Source: an uncultured Roseburia sp. (lineage in GTDB: Bacteria; Bacillota; Clostridia; Lachnospirales; Lachnospiraceae). Taken from it: a DNA stretch of 9,237 bases. This document shows positions 1 through 4,811 of this stretch, piece after piece. The stretch lies in NCBI GenBank assembly GCA_946055175.1, contig CAMGET010000030.1, positions 1 to 9,237 of the forward strand, read 5' to 3'. The notes under the pieces are model-generated. The model was not told where the DNA came from. It worked only from the letters and a program-made list of their open reading frames with translations, and ran no database searches. Position 1 is the stretch's first letter, and every line of letters begins with the position of its first letter. The translations under genes and the position numbers were made by a program.

Positions 1-1
1 A

Positions 2-154
2 AATACGAGTGACTTTATGACCGCTGAGGCGGCGGAAATTCCGTATGAAGTGCTGAATAAGTGCATGAACAGGATTATTAATGAGGTGAAAGGGGTTAAT
101 CGAGTCATGTACGATTTGACCTCGAAACCGCCGGGGACGATTGAGTTTGAATAA
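2..154 (+). CDS. guaA: GMP synthase (glutamine-hydrolysing), C-terminal end, partial
   Basis: This is the last 50 codons of an open frame entering from the left edge. It ends [20 protein letters not shown], the conserved C-terminus of GuaA, which belongs to the XMP-binding dimerisation domain. GuaA is a cytosolic enzyme that aminates XMP to GMP with ATP and glutamine in purine synthesis. The stop TAA is at 152-154. The terminal codons GAG TTT GAA TAA are probably supplied by the inserted element, because a second in-frame end, GAG TTT GAG TAG, lies at 9002-9013 and is followed there by a good terminator. The gene therefore stays functional after insertion. The rest of the gene lies outside the window. 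Identification rests on the recognisable C-terminal motif and is secure. Confidence 0.93.
   Translation, partial: NTSDFMTAEAAEIPYEVLNKCMNRIINEVKGVNRVMYDLTSKPPGTIEFE
143..153 (+). other. attL core (guaA end supplied by the element)
   Basis: GAGTTTGAATA overlaps the last codons and stop of guaA. It matches the attR copy at 9002-9012 at 10 of 11 positions, with the first 8 bp (GAGTTTGA) identical. The single difference is the wobble base of the last Glu codon (GAA against GAG), so either version preserves the GuaA sequence. The exact crossover point cannot be fixed beyond lying in or next to GAGTTTGA. Confidence 0.82.
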
Positions 155-164
155 TGAAAAAATT

Positions 165-195
165 CTGGAAACCCTTATAAACAGGGCATTTCCGG
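165..195. repeat. Inverted repeat just inside attL
   Basis: CTGGAAA-CCC (165-174) pairs with GGG-CA-TTTCCGG (184-195), leaving a 9-nt loop and a 2-nt bulge. No T-run follows, so it is a poor terminator. Its position 12 bp inside the attL core suggests a site for Int, Xis or a host factor, or a partial replacement for the guaA terminator; the sequence does not decide between these. Confidence 0.5.
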
Positions 196-212
196 GCACA
201 AGAAGTTCTATT

Positions 213-234
213 TGATAACAAAATGATAACACCG
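213..234 (+). repeat. Left arm-type repeat (two TGATAAC units)
   Basis: Two TGATAAC heptamers (213-219 and 224-230) are spaced 11 bp start to start, followed by ACCG. The 22-bp block is repeated in the same orientation at 8881-8902 with 21 of 22 positions identical. A near-identical pair about 60 bp inside attL and 100 bp inside attR is what arm-type binding sites for the N-terminal domain of a Tn916-like integrase look like. Binding is inferred from position and repetition only. Confidence 0.7.
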
Positions 235-287
235 GATATTTAGGTAGTATTTATCAGCAATCCGGTGGTTGTCAGGTAATATGTGTG

Positions 288-354
288 AAACCAACAAAAA
301 AGGTCTTACTGAATTGAGTGAAATCAATTTGGTAAGGCCTTTTTTCGTTGGTTT
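288..354. terminator. Long bidirectional terminator between guaA and the repressor gene
   Basis: AAACCAAC followed by AAAAAAGGTCTTAC and TGAATTGA (288-317) pairs with TCAATTTG, GTAAGGCCTTTTTT and GTTGGTTT (324-354), with loop GTGAAA at 318-323. The stem has only a few G-T wobbles and one unpaired C, close to 29 bp in all. A T-run follows on the plus strand and the mirrored A-run gives one on the minus strand, so it should stop transcription from guaA rightward and from the repressor gene leftward. It starts immediately after the repressor stop codon. Confidence 0.85.
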
Positions 355-804
355 TTATGTTGTTTTTTTCGGGTAATTGTACCGCCACTGGTCATATTCT
401 TCTTTGGTGATCTCCCCGGATTTTAGTTTTTCTGCCTGTTCCTGCCATGCGTAGAACATATCAAACATAGAAAGGTAGGTGGTTCCTTTGGACTTATCCA
501 GCCGGAGACAGAGTTCTCCGTCAATTTCTCCAATATGAAGTCCGTAAAGGTCTTCTAATGTAAATAAGGTGTGCATCAGCCCAACATAACTGTCAATGTC
601 CGGTACAGCGAGTGCATGAGGGGAGACCTCAAAAATGTCAGCCAGTGCATTCAGATAGTTTTCCTTTGGACTGCGAGAGCCTTTTTCGTACTGTGCAATG
701 CGGACATCAGCCTGTGATTCGCTGAATCCCAGCTGTTGACCTAAATATTTCTGCGTGAATCCACGCAGAAGTCGAAAATGATGAATTCTTTCTCCTATTG
801 CCAT
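355..804 (-). CDS. XRE-family helix-turn-helix repressor of the element
   Basis: A 149-aa protein with an N-terminal XRE/Cro-like helix-turn-helix at about residues 6-60 (GERIHHFRLLRGFTQKYLG, then ARIAQYEKGSRSPKE-type recognition region), followed by a C-terminal part I do not recognise that ends in a charged YPKKTT tail. It is likely a cytosolic DNA-binding regulator of integrase and transfer genes. I place the start at 804 rather than the upstream ATG at 810, because the AGGAG at 817-813 is 8 nt from the former and only 2 nt from the latter. It is transcribed divergently from the Xis-integrase operon and should bind the ATAC-N6-GTAT sites between them, repressing rightward transcription and tuning its own. 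Operator binding is inferred. Confidence 0.88.
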   Translation of the reverse strand: MAIGERIHHFRLLRGFTQKYLGQQLGFSESQADVRIAQYEKGSRSPKENYLNALADIFEVSPHALAVPDIDSYVGLMHTLFTLEDLYGLHIGEIDGELCLRLDKSKGTTYLSMFDMFYAWQEQAEKLKSGEITKEEYDQWRYNYPKKTT

Positions 805-837
805 GCTCATATCTCCTGTCTTTTACTTGATAAATTG

Positions 838-866
838 AGTATAGCATATATGTATAGTACAGACAA
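838..866 (-). promoter_or_regulatory. Promoter of the repressor gene
   Basis: On the minus strand, -35 TTGTCT (866-861) and -10 TATACT (843-838) are separated by exactly 17 bp and lead into the AGGAG and start codon of the repressor gene. Two GTATAG half-sites (plus strand 839-844 and 852-857) fall inside this promoter and could be weak operator halves, though one simply overlaps the -10. Confidence 0.72.
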
Positions 867-875
867 GGAGAAACC

Positions 876-889
876 ATACAAAAAAGTAT
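876..889. promoter_or_regulatory. Operator O1 (ATAC-N6-GTAT)
   Basis: ATAC-AAAAAA-GTAT is an inverted repeat just upstream of the repressor -35 box. It is centred 42 bp, four helical turns, from O2, so both would lie on the same DNA face. It is one of four copies in the window. Confidence 0.7.
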
Positions 890-910
890 AGAATTTTTGT
901 TTTGAAACAC

Positions 911-939
911 TTGACCAATACAAAAAAGTATAGTATCAT
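911..939 (+). promoter_or_regulatory. Promoter of the xis-int-mob operon with operator O2 in its spacer
   Basis: -35 TTGACC (911-916) and -10 TATCAT (934-939) are separated by 17 bp. Operator O2, ATAC-AAAAAA-GTAT (918-931), fills that spacer, so a bound repressor would directly exclude RNA polymerase. The predicted start point near 946 falls in operator O3. Confidence 0.75.
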
Positions 940-944
940 ACGGA

Positions 945-962
945 CTATACAGAAATGTATAG
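945..962. promoter_or_regulatory. Operator O3 (perfect CTATAC-N6-GTATAG)
   Basis: CTATACA-GAAA-TGTATAG is a perfect 7-bp inverted repeat covering the predicted start point of the rightward promoter. An in-frame ATG at 955 lies inside it, which argues against that ATG being the start of the downstream gene. Confidence 0.75.
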
Positions 963-987
963 TGAGAAACGAAGGAGGGATTTTACA

Positions 988-1182
988 ATGAGTAAAATGT
1001 TTATGAATGTAAAAGAGGTCATGGAAGTTCTGGAAGTATCGGAATCCTACGCTTATAAGCTGATGAAAAGGCTGAACAGGGAATTACAGGCGATGGGATG
1101 CCAGACAATTGCAGGAAAAGTTGACCGGAAGTATTTTTACGAACAGTTCTACGGAACGAGATCAAACGATGGGAGGAATTAA
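988..1182 (+). CDS. Excisionase-like small helix-turn-helix protein
   Basis: A 64-aa basic protein whose first half reads as a winged or MerR-type helix-turn-helix (NVKEVMEVLEVSESYAYKLM, residues 8-26), typical of excisionase/AlpA-like proteins next to tyrosine integrases. The likely role is to bend attachment-site DNA and favour excision, and possibly to regulate the operon. The start at 988 is chosen because AAGGAGGG (971-978) lies 9-10 nt upstream; the in-frame ATG at 955 would sit inside operator O3 with no ribosome binding site. It is the first gene of the rightward operon and ends 2 nt before int. The family assignment comes from motif and context; the directionality function is inferred. 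Confidence 0.8.
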   Translation: MSKMFMNVKEVMEVLEVSESYAYKLMKRLNRELQAMGCQTIAGKVDRKYFYEQFYGTRSNDGRN

Positions 1183-1184
1183 GA

Positions 1185-2300
1185 ATGGCAATTTACAAGA
1201 CTGAAAGCAATAACACATGGTACGTTATGGTACGGTATCAGGACTGGACCGGCGAACGTAAGCAGAAATGCAAAAGAGGATTTGCAACAAAAAGAGAAGC
1301 TGCACAGTGGGAGCAGCAGTTCATACTCCAGAAGAAAGCCAGTATGGATATGGAACTGGAGAGCTTCTGCAAATTATATGAGGAAGATGTGAGACCAAGG
1401 CTGAAAAAGAGTACCTGGCTTACAAAGGAAAATATTATCAAGTCCAAGATTTTACCCTATCTGGGAAAAAGAAAGGTGTCAGAAATCACCGCAAAGGATG
1501 TTTTGGACTGGCATAATGAGCTTCGCAAATTGACAAGCAGGAAAGGAAAACCTTTATCCCCTACTTATCTGAAAACAATCCATGGACAGTTGAGTACGAT
1601 TTTCAACCATGCGATCAAGTTTTATGATCTTAGCATGAATCCGGCAAGGAAAGCTGGCACAATCGGCTCAGAAGAAAGCAAGGAAATGCTCTTCTGGACA
1701 AAGGCAGAGTATAAACAGTTTTCAGAAGAAATGATGGATAAACCACTTTCCTACTATGCGTTCCAGTTATTGTACTGGTGCGGAATCAGATCCGGGGAGC
1801 TTTTGGCTTTAACTCCTGCGGATTTCGATTTCCAGAAGAGAACGTTGCGGATCAACAAATCCTATCAGCGTTTAAAGGGAGAAGATGTGATCAGCACTCC
1901 GAAAACAAAGAACAGTGTCCGTACTGTAACTATGCCAAAGTTCTTATGTGACGAAATGCAGGATTGTTTGAAGTTATATTACAGCCTGCAGCCGGATGAC
2001 CGTATTTTCCCTGTAACTAAGTATTATCTGAACCATGAAATGGAAAGAGGATGCAAAGCAAGCGGTGTGAAAAAAATCCGGGTGCATGATCTCAGACACA
2101 GCCATGTCTCTTTGCTGATTAACATGGGCTATACAGCACTGGCAATCGGAAAAAGGGTTGGTCATTCAGCAGAAAAGATCACTTACCGATATGCGCATCT
2201 GTTCCCGTCCGTACAGCAGGATATGGCAGACCAGTTGGATGCAGAAAACATGAATGAAGAACCAAATGATAGGGAAGGAGGACTTGCGTATGTCAGCTAA
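1185..2300 (+). CDS. int: Tyrosine recombinase / site-specific integrase
   Basis: A 371-aa phage-type integrase that cuts and rejoins att sites to insert or excise the element. Residues 1-50 form an arm-DNA-binding region (YKTESNNTWYVMVRYQD), 55-150 the SAM-like core-binding domain, and 165-355 the catalytic domain. Visible catalytic residues are Arg202 in CGIRSGELLAL, Lys240 or Lys242 in the beta-turn region, His301 and Arg304 in HDLRHSH, His327 in GHSAEK and the nucleophile Tyr336 in TYRYAHL. All are present, and length is normal for the Tn916-like group. The ribosome binding site GGGAGG (1171-1176) fits the ATG at 1185. The stop overlaps the start of the MobC-like gene by 11 bp, suggesting coupled translation. 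Its target is inferred to be the guaA 3' end. Confidence 0.96.
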   Translation: MAIYKTESNNTWYVMVRYQDWTGERKQKCKRGFATKREAAQWEQQFILQKKASMDMELESFCKLYEEDVRPRLKKSTWLTKENIIKSKILPYLGKRKVSEITAKDVLDWHNELRKLTSRKGKPLSPTYLKTIHGQLSTIFNHAIKFYDLSMNPARKAGTIGSEESKEMLFWTKAEYKQFSEEMMDKPLSYYAFQLLYWCGIRSGELLALTPADFDFQKRTLRINKSYQRLKGEDVISTPKTKNSVRTVTMPKFLCDEMQDCLKLYYSLQPDDRIFPVTKYYLNHEMERGCKASGVKKIRVHDLRHSHVSLLINMGYTALAIGKRVGHSAEKITYRYAHLFPSVQQDMADQLDAENMNEEPNDREGGLAYVS

Positions 2301-2610
2301 ATGTTTGGATAGACAGGGGCGTTGGAGAAATAAAACGGTAGCTTTTCGGGTATCACCGGAGGAGGATGAACTTCTGGAAACAGCGGTTAAATTGTCCGGT
2401 CTGACTAAACAGGATTATATTATCCGAAGATTGCAGGAAAAAGAGGTTGTAGTGACAGGAAATCCGAGAGTGTATAAGGCGTTGAAAAATGAACTGGCAA
2501 AGGTTCTGAATGAACTGAAACGTTTGAAAAAGGGTGATGATGTGCCGGAGGATTTACTGGAAGTAATCCGGCTGATCACAGTGACGATGGATGGCATGAA
2601 GGAAGAATAG
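2290..2610 (+). CDS. mobC: MobC-like relaxosome accessory protein (ribbon-helix-helix)
   Basis: A 106-aa protein. Residues 15-22 (KTVAFRVS) look like the DNA-contacting beta strand of a ribbon-helix-helix fold, followed by helices at about 23-36 (PEEDELLETAVKLSG) and 39-50 (TKQDYIIRRL). The C-terminal half is helical and charged. This layout matches plasmid MobC proteins, which bind oriT and help the relaxase open it. The start at 2290 follows AAGGAGGAC and overlaps the int stop; an ATG at 2254 lies within int and has no ribosome binding site. It is separated by four genes from the relaxase it would serve. A purely regulatory role for the ribbon-helix-helix protein is the main alternative. 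Confidence 0.78.
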   Translation: MSAKCLDRQGRWRNKTVAFRVSPEEDELLETAVKLSGLTKQDYIIRRLQEKEVVVTGNPRVYKALKNELAKVLNELKRLKKGDDVPEDLLEVIRLITVTMDGMKEE

Positions 2611-2614
2611 AAAA

Positions 2615-2701
2615 TGCCTTTAAGTGTCGGCAAACACCTAAAGGCAGAGATTTGGTAGAATACTCACCAAAAACTTTCTACGAGTATTCTATCAAAATCT
2701 C
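2615..2701 (+). repeat. Two tandem strong hairpins before the ATPase gene
   Basis: Hairpin A pairs TGCCTTTAAGTGT (2615-2627) with ACACCTAAAGGCA (2634-2646), 13 positions with one A-C mismatch and a 6-nt loop. Hairpin B begins at the next base: 2647-2665 pairs with 2682-2701 over 19 bp with one bulged A and one G-T wobble, leaving a 16-nt loop (2666-2681). Neither is followed by a T-run, so they are not ordinary terminators. They could be an RNA control element for the ATPase gene or a replication origin structure. Confidence 0.75.
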
Positions 2702-2734
2702 CACTTCCTTTCAACGGGAAAATAAGGAGGAACG

Positions 2735-3802
2735 ATGGAAACGAACAGAGTAGAGACAAAGAAAACAGAAATAAAAAGGACGGAGTCGGATCTGAAGCTG
2801 ATAAATATGGAATCAGTGGAAGTAGAGCAGATTGAATGGCTGTTCTATCCGTTTATTCCTTTTGGAAAAGTAACGATTATTCAGGGAGATCCGGGAGAAG
2901 GAAAGACTACGATGGTACTTCAGATTATTGCGAAGTTGACCAAAGGCGAAAAAATTCTTCCAGAGCAACAACAGGCAACAGACGAGAAGGATAGAGCAGA
3001 AAAGAACGTTGACTCTGATGCGAATCCAGTGGAAAGCCCGATAGAACCTGTGAATGTTATTTATCAGACTGCAGAAGATGGATTGGGCGATACTATCAAG
3101 CCTCGACTTCTTGCAGCTGGTGCAGATTGTTCCAGAGTGATGGTAATTGATGATAACGATCGGGCATTGACCATGATGGATGCCAGATTGGAAGAAGCTA
3201 TCATACAGACAAAAGCCCGTCTGGTAGTTTTAGATCCAATACAGGGATTTCTTGGAGCAGAGGTGGATATGCACCGGGCAAATGAAATCCGTCCGTTAAT
3301 GAAGCGTGTGGCAGTGCTTGCAGAGAAATACCACTGTGCAATCATTCTGATCGGGCATATGAACAAAAACAGTAACGGAAAATCTTCTTACCGTGGATTG
3401 GGTTCGATTGATTTTCAGGCGGCAGCCAGAAGTGTGCTGATTGTTGGGCGGATTAAAGATGAACCGGAAATCCGTGTGGTATGCCATGTGAAAAGTTCCC
3501 TTGCACCGGAAGGGAAATCAATTGCATTCCGATTAGATAAGGATACTGGATTCGAGTGGATCGGGGAATACGACATTAGTGCGGATGATCTGCTCAGTGG
3601 TGACAGCAGAGGTCAGAAAAGCCGGAAGGCAAAGGAGTTTCTGTTGGAAATATTGGCTGATGGTGGCATGGCACAGAAAAAGATTGAAGAAGAAGCGGAA
3701 AAACGAGGAATTAAGAAGAAAACCCTACGGAACGCAAAACTGGAACTGGAGATTGATTCGGTGAAACGTGGAAATCAATGGTTCTGGATGCTTCCAGAAT
3801 AA
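2735..3802 (+). CDS. RepA-type AAA ATPase (RecA-fold, helicase-like)
   Basis: A 355-aa soluble ATPase. Walker A is GDPGEGKTT (residues 51-59), Walker B is RLVVLDP with Asp167, and a conserved LIGHMNK / SSYRGLGSIDF region (205-228) follows, as in RepA and DnaB-like hexameric ATPases of the AAA_25 group. Residues about 77-105 are an acidic, low-complexity insertion between Walker A and the next strand. Residues about 296-355 (RKAKEFLLEILADGG to WFWMLPE) look like a winged helix DNA-binding domain. Such proteins are frequent in mobilizable elements and are thought to support replication of the excised circle, but no separate initiator is visible here. AAGGAGG at 2724-2730 supports the start. Replication is inferred. 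Confidence 0.87.
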   Translation: METNRVETKKTEIKRTESDLKLINMESVEVEQIEWLFYPFIPFGKVTIIQGDPGEGKTTMVLQIIAKLTKGEKILPEQQQATDEKDRAEKNVDSDANPVESPIEPVNVIYQTAEDGLGDTIKPRLLAAGADCSRVMVIDDNDRALTMMDARLEEAIIQTKARLVVLDPIQGFLGAEVDMHRANEIRPLMKRVAVLAEKYHCAIILIGHMNKNSNGKSSYRGLGSIDFQAAARSVLIVGRIKDEPEIRVVCHVKSSLAPEGKSIAFRLDKDTGFEWIGEYDISADDLLSGDSRGQKSRKAKEFLLEILADGGMAQKKIEEEAEKRGIKKKTLRNAKLELEIDSVKRGNQWFWMLPE

Positions 3803-3810
3803 AAGGAAGA

Positions 3811-3850
3811 TGGCAAGATGACTATTTCTTAAGAACAGGGCATCTTGCCA
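3811..3850 (+). repeat. Perfect 10-bp hairpin before the 79-aa gene
   Basis: TGGCAAGATG (3811-3820) pairs perfectly with CATCTTGCCA (3841-3850). The 20-nt loop contains a second palindrome, TTCTTAAGAA (3826-3835). The ribosome binding site of the next gene starts only a few bases later and no T-run follows, so a translational or RNA-processing role is more likely than termination. Confidence 0.7.
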
Positions 3851-3867
3851 CCTTGAAAGGAGACAAC

Positions 3868-4107
3868 ATGGAAATAAAAAATGTACAGATACCATTTGCC
3901 TTGTTTAGACAGCTGGTTTCCTATCATTTGATGGAAGATCAAAGCTGTTCGGAGGAAATTTGCAAAGGGCTTATGGAGAAAGTGGAGCGTATGGCAAACC
4001 GGCAGTTATATACACAGTCGAAAACTGCTCCGACAGAGGAAGAACGGGAAAAGTCCCGTCAGGAATATCTGGACAGGCGGGGAATACCGGAAAGCTTTCG
4101 ATGGTAA
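3868..4107 (+). CDS. Conserved small protein of mobilizable elements, function unknown
   Basis: A 79-aa protein starting MEIKNVQIPFALFRQLVSYHL and ending in a polar stretch SKTAPTEEEREKSRQEYLDRRGIPESFRW. I recognise the style, in particular the TEEEREKxRQEYLDxRGIPxSFRW tail, from small hypothetical proteins found beside ATPase and relaxase genes in Clostridia mobile elements, but know no function. It is predicted mainly helical, with no signal peptide or membrane segment. The start at 3868 is supported by AAAGGAG a few bases upstream, after the hairpin at 3811-3850; longer versions starting in the ATPase frame lack a ribosome binding site. Its place in the backbone suggests a role in replication or transfer, which is inference only. 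Confidence 0.75.
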   Translation: MEIKNVQIPFALFRQLVSYHLMEDQSCSEEICKGLMEKVERMANRQLYTQSKTAPTEEEREKSRQEYLDRRGIPESFRW

Positions 4108-4116
4108 CAGTTCTTG

Positions 4117-4166
4117 TTGTCTGTCCTATGACAGGAGCGTGTCACGCACCTGTAGATAGCAGACAA
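4117..4166 (+). repeat. Long imperfect palindrome after the 79-aa gene
   Basis: TTGTCTG (4117-4123) pairs with CAGACAA (4160-4166). Inside it CTAT pairs with ATAG, ACAGG with CCTGT and GCGTG with CACGC around a single T, so about 21 pairs are nested with small internal loops. There is no T-run. AAGGAG overlaps and follows the right arm, so folding could hide or present a ribosome binding site for the 39-aa reading frame. Confidence 0.65.
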
Positions 4167-4182
4167 GGAGAAAGCTGGTAAG

Positions 4183-4302
4183 ATGCAAGACGGAAGGTTG
4201 TGGATAAAACGACAGTGCGTTGGTGGTTTGATGGCTGTGAAGGATGCCCTGAAACGGGGCTCCCTATGGAAAACGATAAATGAAGGGAGAGTGACACAAT
4301 GA
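4183..4302 (+). CDS. Candidate small protein (39 aa) overlapping the DUF5348 gene
   Basis: The ATG at 4183 opens a 39-codon frame beginning MQDGRLWIKRQCVGGLMAVK and ending INEGRVTQ. Its TGA (4300-4302) overlaps the ATG of the next gene as ATGA, the classic arrangement for coupled translation. The only ribosome binding site is AAGGAG at 4165-4170, about 12 nt upstream, which is long. No known domain is recognised; the composition is basic with two Trp residues and no membrane segment. It fills an otherwise empty 190-nt gap in a tight operon, which supports it being real. The alternative is an untranslated leader. The evidence is suggestive only. Confidence 0.42.
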   Translation: MQDGRLWIKRQCVGGLMAVKDALKRGSLWKTINEGRVTQ

Positions 4303-4526
4303 GAGAAGGAAGATTAGGTTATAACAGCAATAACGGAAGATACGGTTTATTATCATCAGATTTATGGATTGACACAGGATTTCACTGCGGAGAAGGGCTG
4401 GAAGTGCTGGTTGACGATCAGTGGGTCAAGACCAGAATGGAAATGAATCCGGCAAGGGAATGGTATCTGGTGGGGACACCATACTGCGGAGATTTGGAAT
4501 ATGTCCGGGCGAGAATAACGGGATAA
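4299..4526 (+). CDS. DUF5348 family protein
   Basis: A 75-aa protein with the DUF5348 pattern: NNGRYGLL near residue 11, DLWIDTGFHCGEGLEVLVDDQWVKTRMEM in the middle, and EWYLVGTPYCGDLEYVRARI at the end. It is likely a small beta-rich soluble protein. The family occurs almost only in Firmicutes mobile elements, near relaxases, and has no established function. AGGGAGAG (4284-4291) precedes the ATG, which overlaps the stop of the 39-aa frame. It is the last gene before the structured oriT-like leader of the relaxase gene. Confidence 0.85.
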   Translation: MREGRLGYNSNNGRYGLLSSDLWIDTGFHCGEGLEVLVDDQWVKTRMEMNPAREWYLVGTPYCGDLEYVRARITG

Positions 4527-4685
4527 GTCAGTCATACAAGTAACGCAGGAGTAAACCGACCAACGGGAGGAATAGGTCTTCGCTCCGATTCGGTCGGTGC
4601 ATAACAGACGTCCCCGGACGTCTTGCCCCCGGCAGGGCGCAAGGGGACTTTTGATGGACGGTACGGCTGTCGAAAGTGCTTTTGC

Positions 4686-4706
4686 GTTACTTTTGACAAA
4701 AGTAAC
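4686..4706 (+). repeat. Perfect 9-bp inverted repeat, candidate relaxase recognition hairpin
   Basis: GTTACTTTT and AAAAGTAAC flank a 3-nt GAC loop, with further A/T complementarity outside. It is about 106 bp upstream of the relaxase start. MOBV oriTs such as that of pMV158 contain an inverted repeat next to the nick, so this is the leading candidate for the MOBV site. It has no adjacent T-run typical of a terminator. Confidence 0.55.
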
Positions 4707-4711
4707 AAAAC

Positions 4712-4784
4712 CGCCGTATCCGGCGAAGAGTTCTTTTTATCGCCATAACTGGCGAAGATACAAATTTATGTGCCATGTCTGGCA
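4712..4784 (+). repeat. Three tandem 14-nt tetraloop hairpins with compensatory changes
   Basis: CGCCG-TATC-CGGCG (4712-4725), CGCCA-TAAC-TGGCG (4741-4754) and TGCCA-TGTC-TGGCA (4771-4784) share a 5-bp stem and a TNNC loop and recur every 29-30 nt. Outer and inner pairs differ between copies but stay paired (C-G or T-A outside, G-C or A-T inside). The first two copies are also followed by the same AAGA. The last ends 14 nt before the GGAGG of the relaxase gene. Confidence 0.7.
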
Positions 4785-4811
4785 CTGGTTTCAGAAGGGG
4801 AGGTGAGAAGC

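Larger units (their letters stand above)
4527..4811 (+). other. Structured leader and candidate oriT region of the relaxase gene
   Basis: This 285-nt gene-free stretch holds a series of inverted repeats: ACCGACC/GGTCGGT (4555-4561 with 4592-4598), AGACGTCC-CC-GGACGTCT (4606-4623), CTTGC-CCC/GGG-C-GCAAG (4622-4643), a perfect GTTACTTTT-GAC-AAAAGTAAC (4686-4706), then three small hairpins at 4712-4784. MOBV relaxases usually act on an oriT directly upstream of their own gene, so the nick site is expected here. The exact site cannot be fixed from sequence alone. Confidence 0.65.

Noticed and set aside
861..873. Repeat of AGACAAGGAGAAA shared with 4161-4173
   Set aside because: A 13-bp match built around a purine-rich ribosome-binding-like sequence; the first copy lies in a promoter on the other strand, so chance is the simpler explanation.
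707..910. A 67-codon minus-strand frame across the repressor start and operators
   Set aside because: It overlaps the XRE repressor gene in another frame and covers its promoter and operators; no ribosome binding site or recognisable protein.
3960..4181. A second frame overlapping the 79-aa gene
   Set aside because: It is a shadow of the 79-aa protein in another frame and continues through the palindrome at 4117-4166; no ribosome binding site.
4712..4784. CRISPR-like regular repeats at 29-30 nt
   Set aside because: Only three units, each a 14-nt hairpin with different bases, and no cas genes or unique spacer pattern; better read as an RNA or oriT structure.
4597..4806. A 69-codon reading frame over the relaxase leader
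   Set aside because: It runs straight through the inverted repeats and the three tetraloop hairpins, lacks a ribosome binding site, and its sequence is explained by conserved DNA structure in the oriT-like region.
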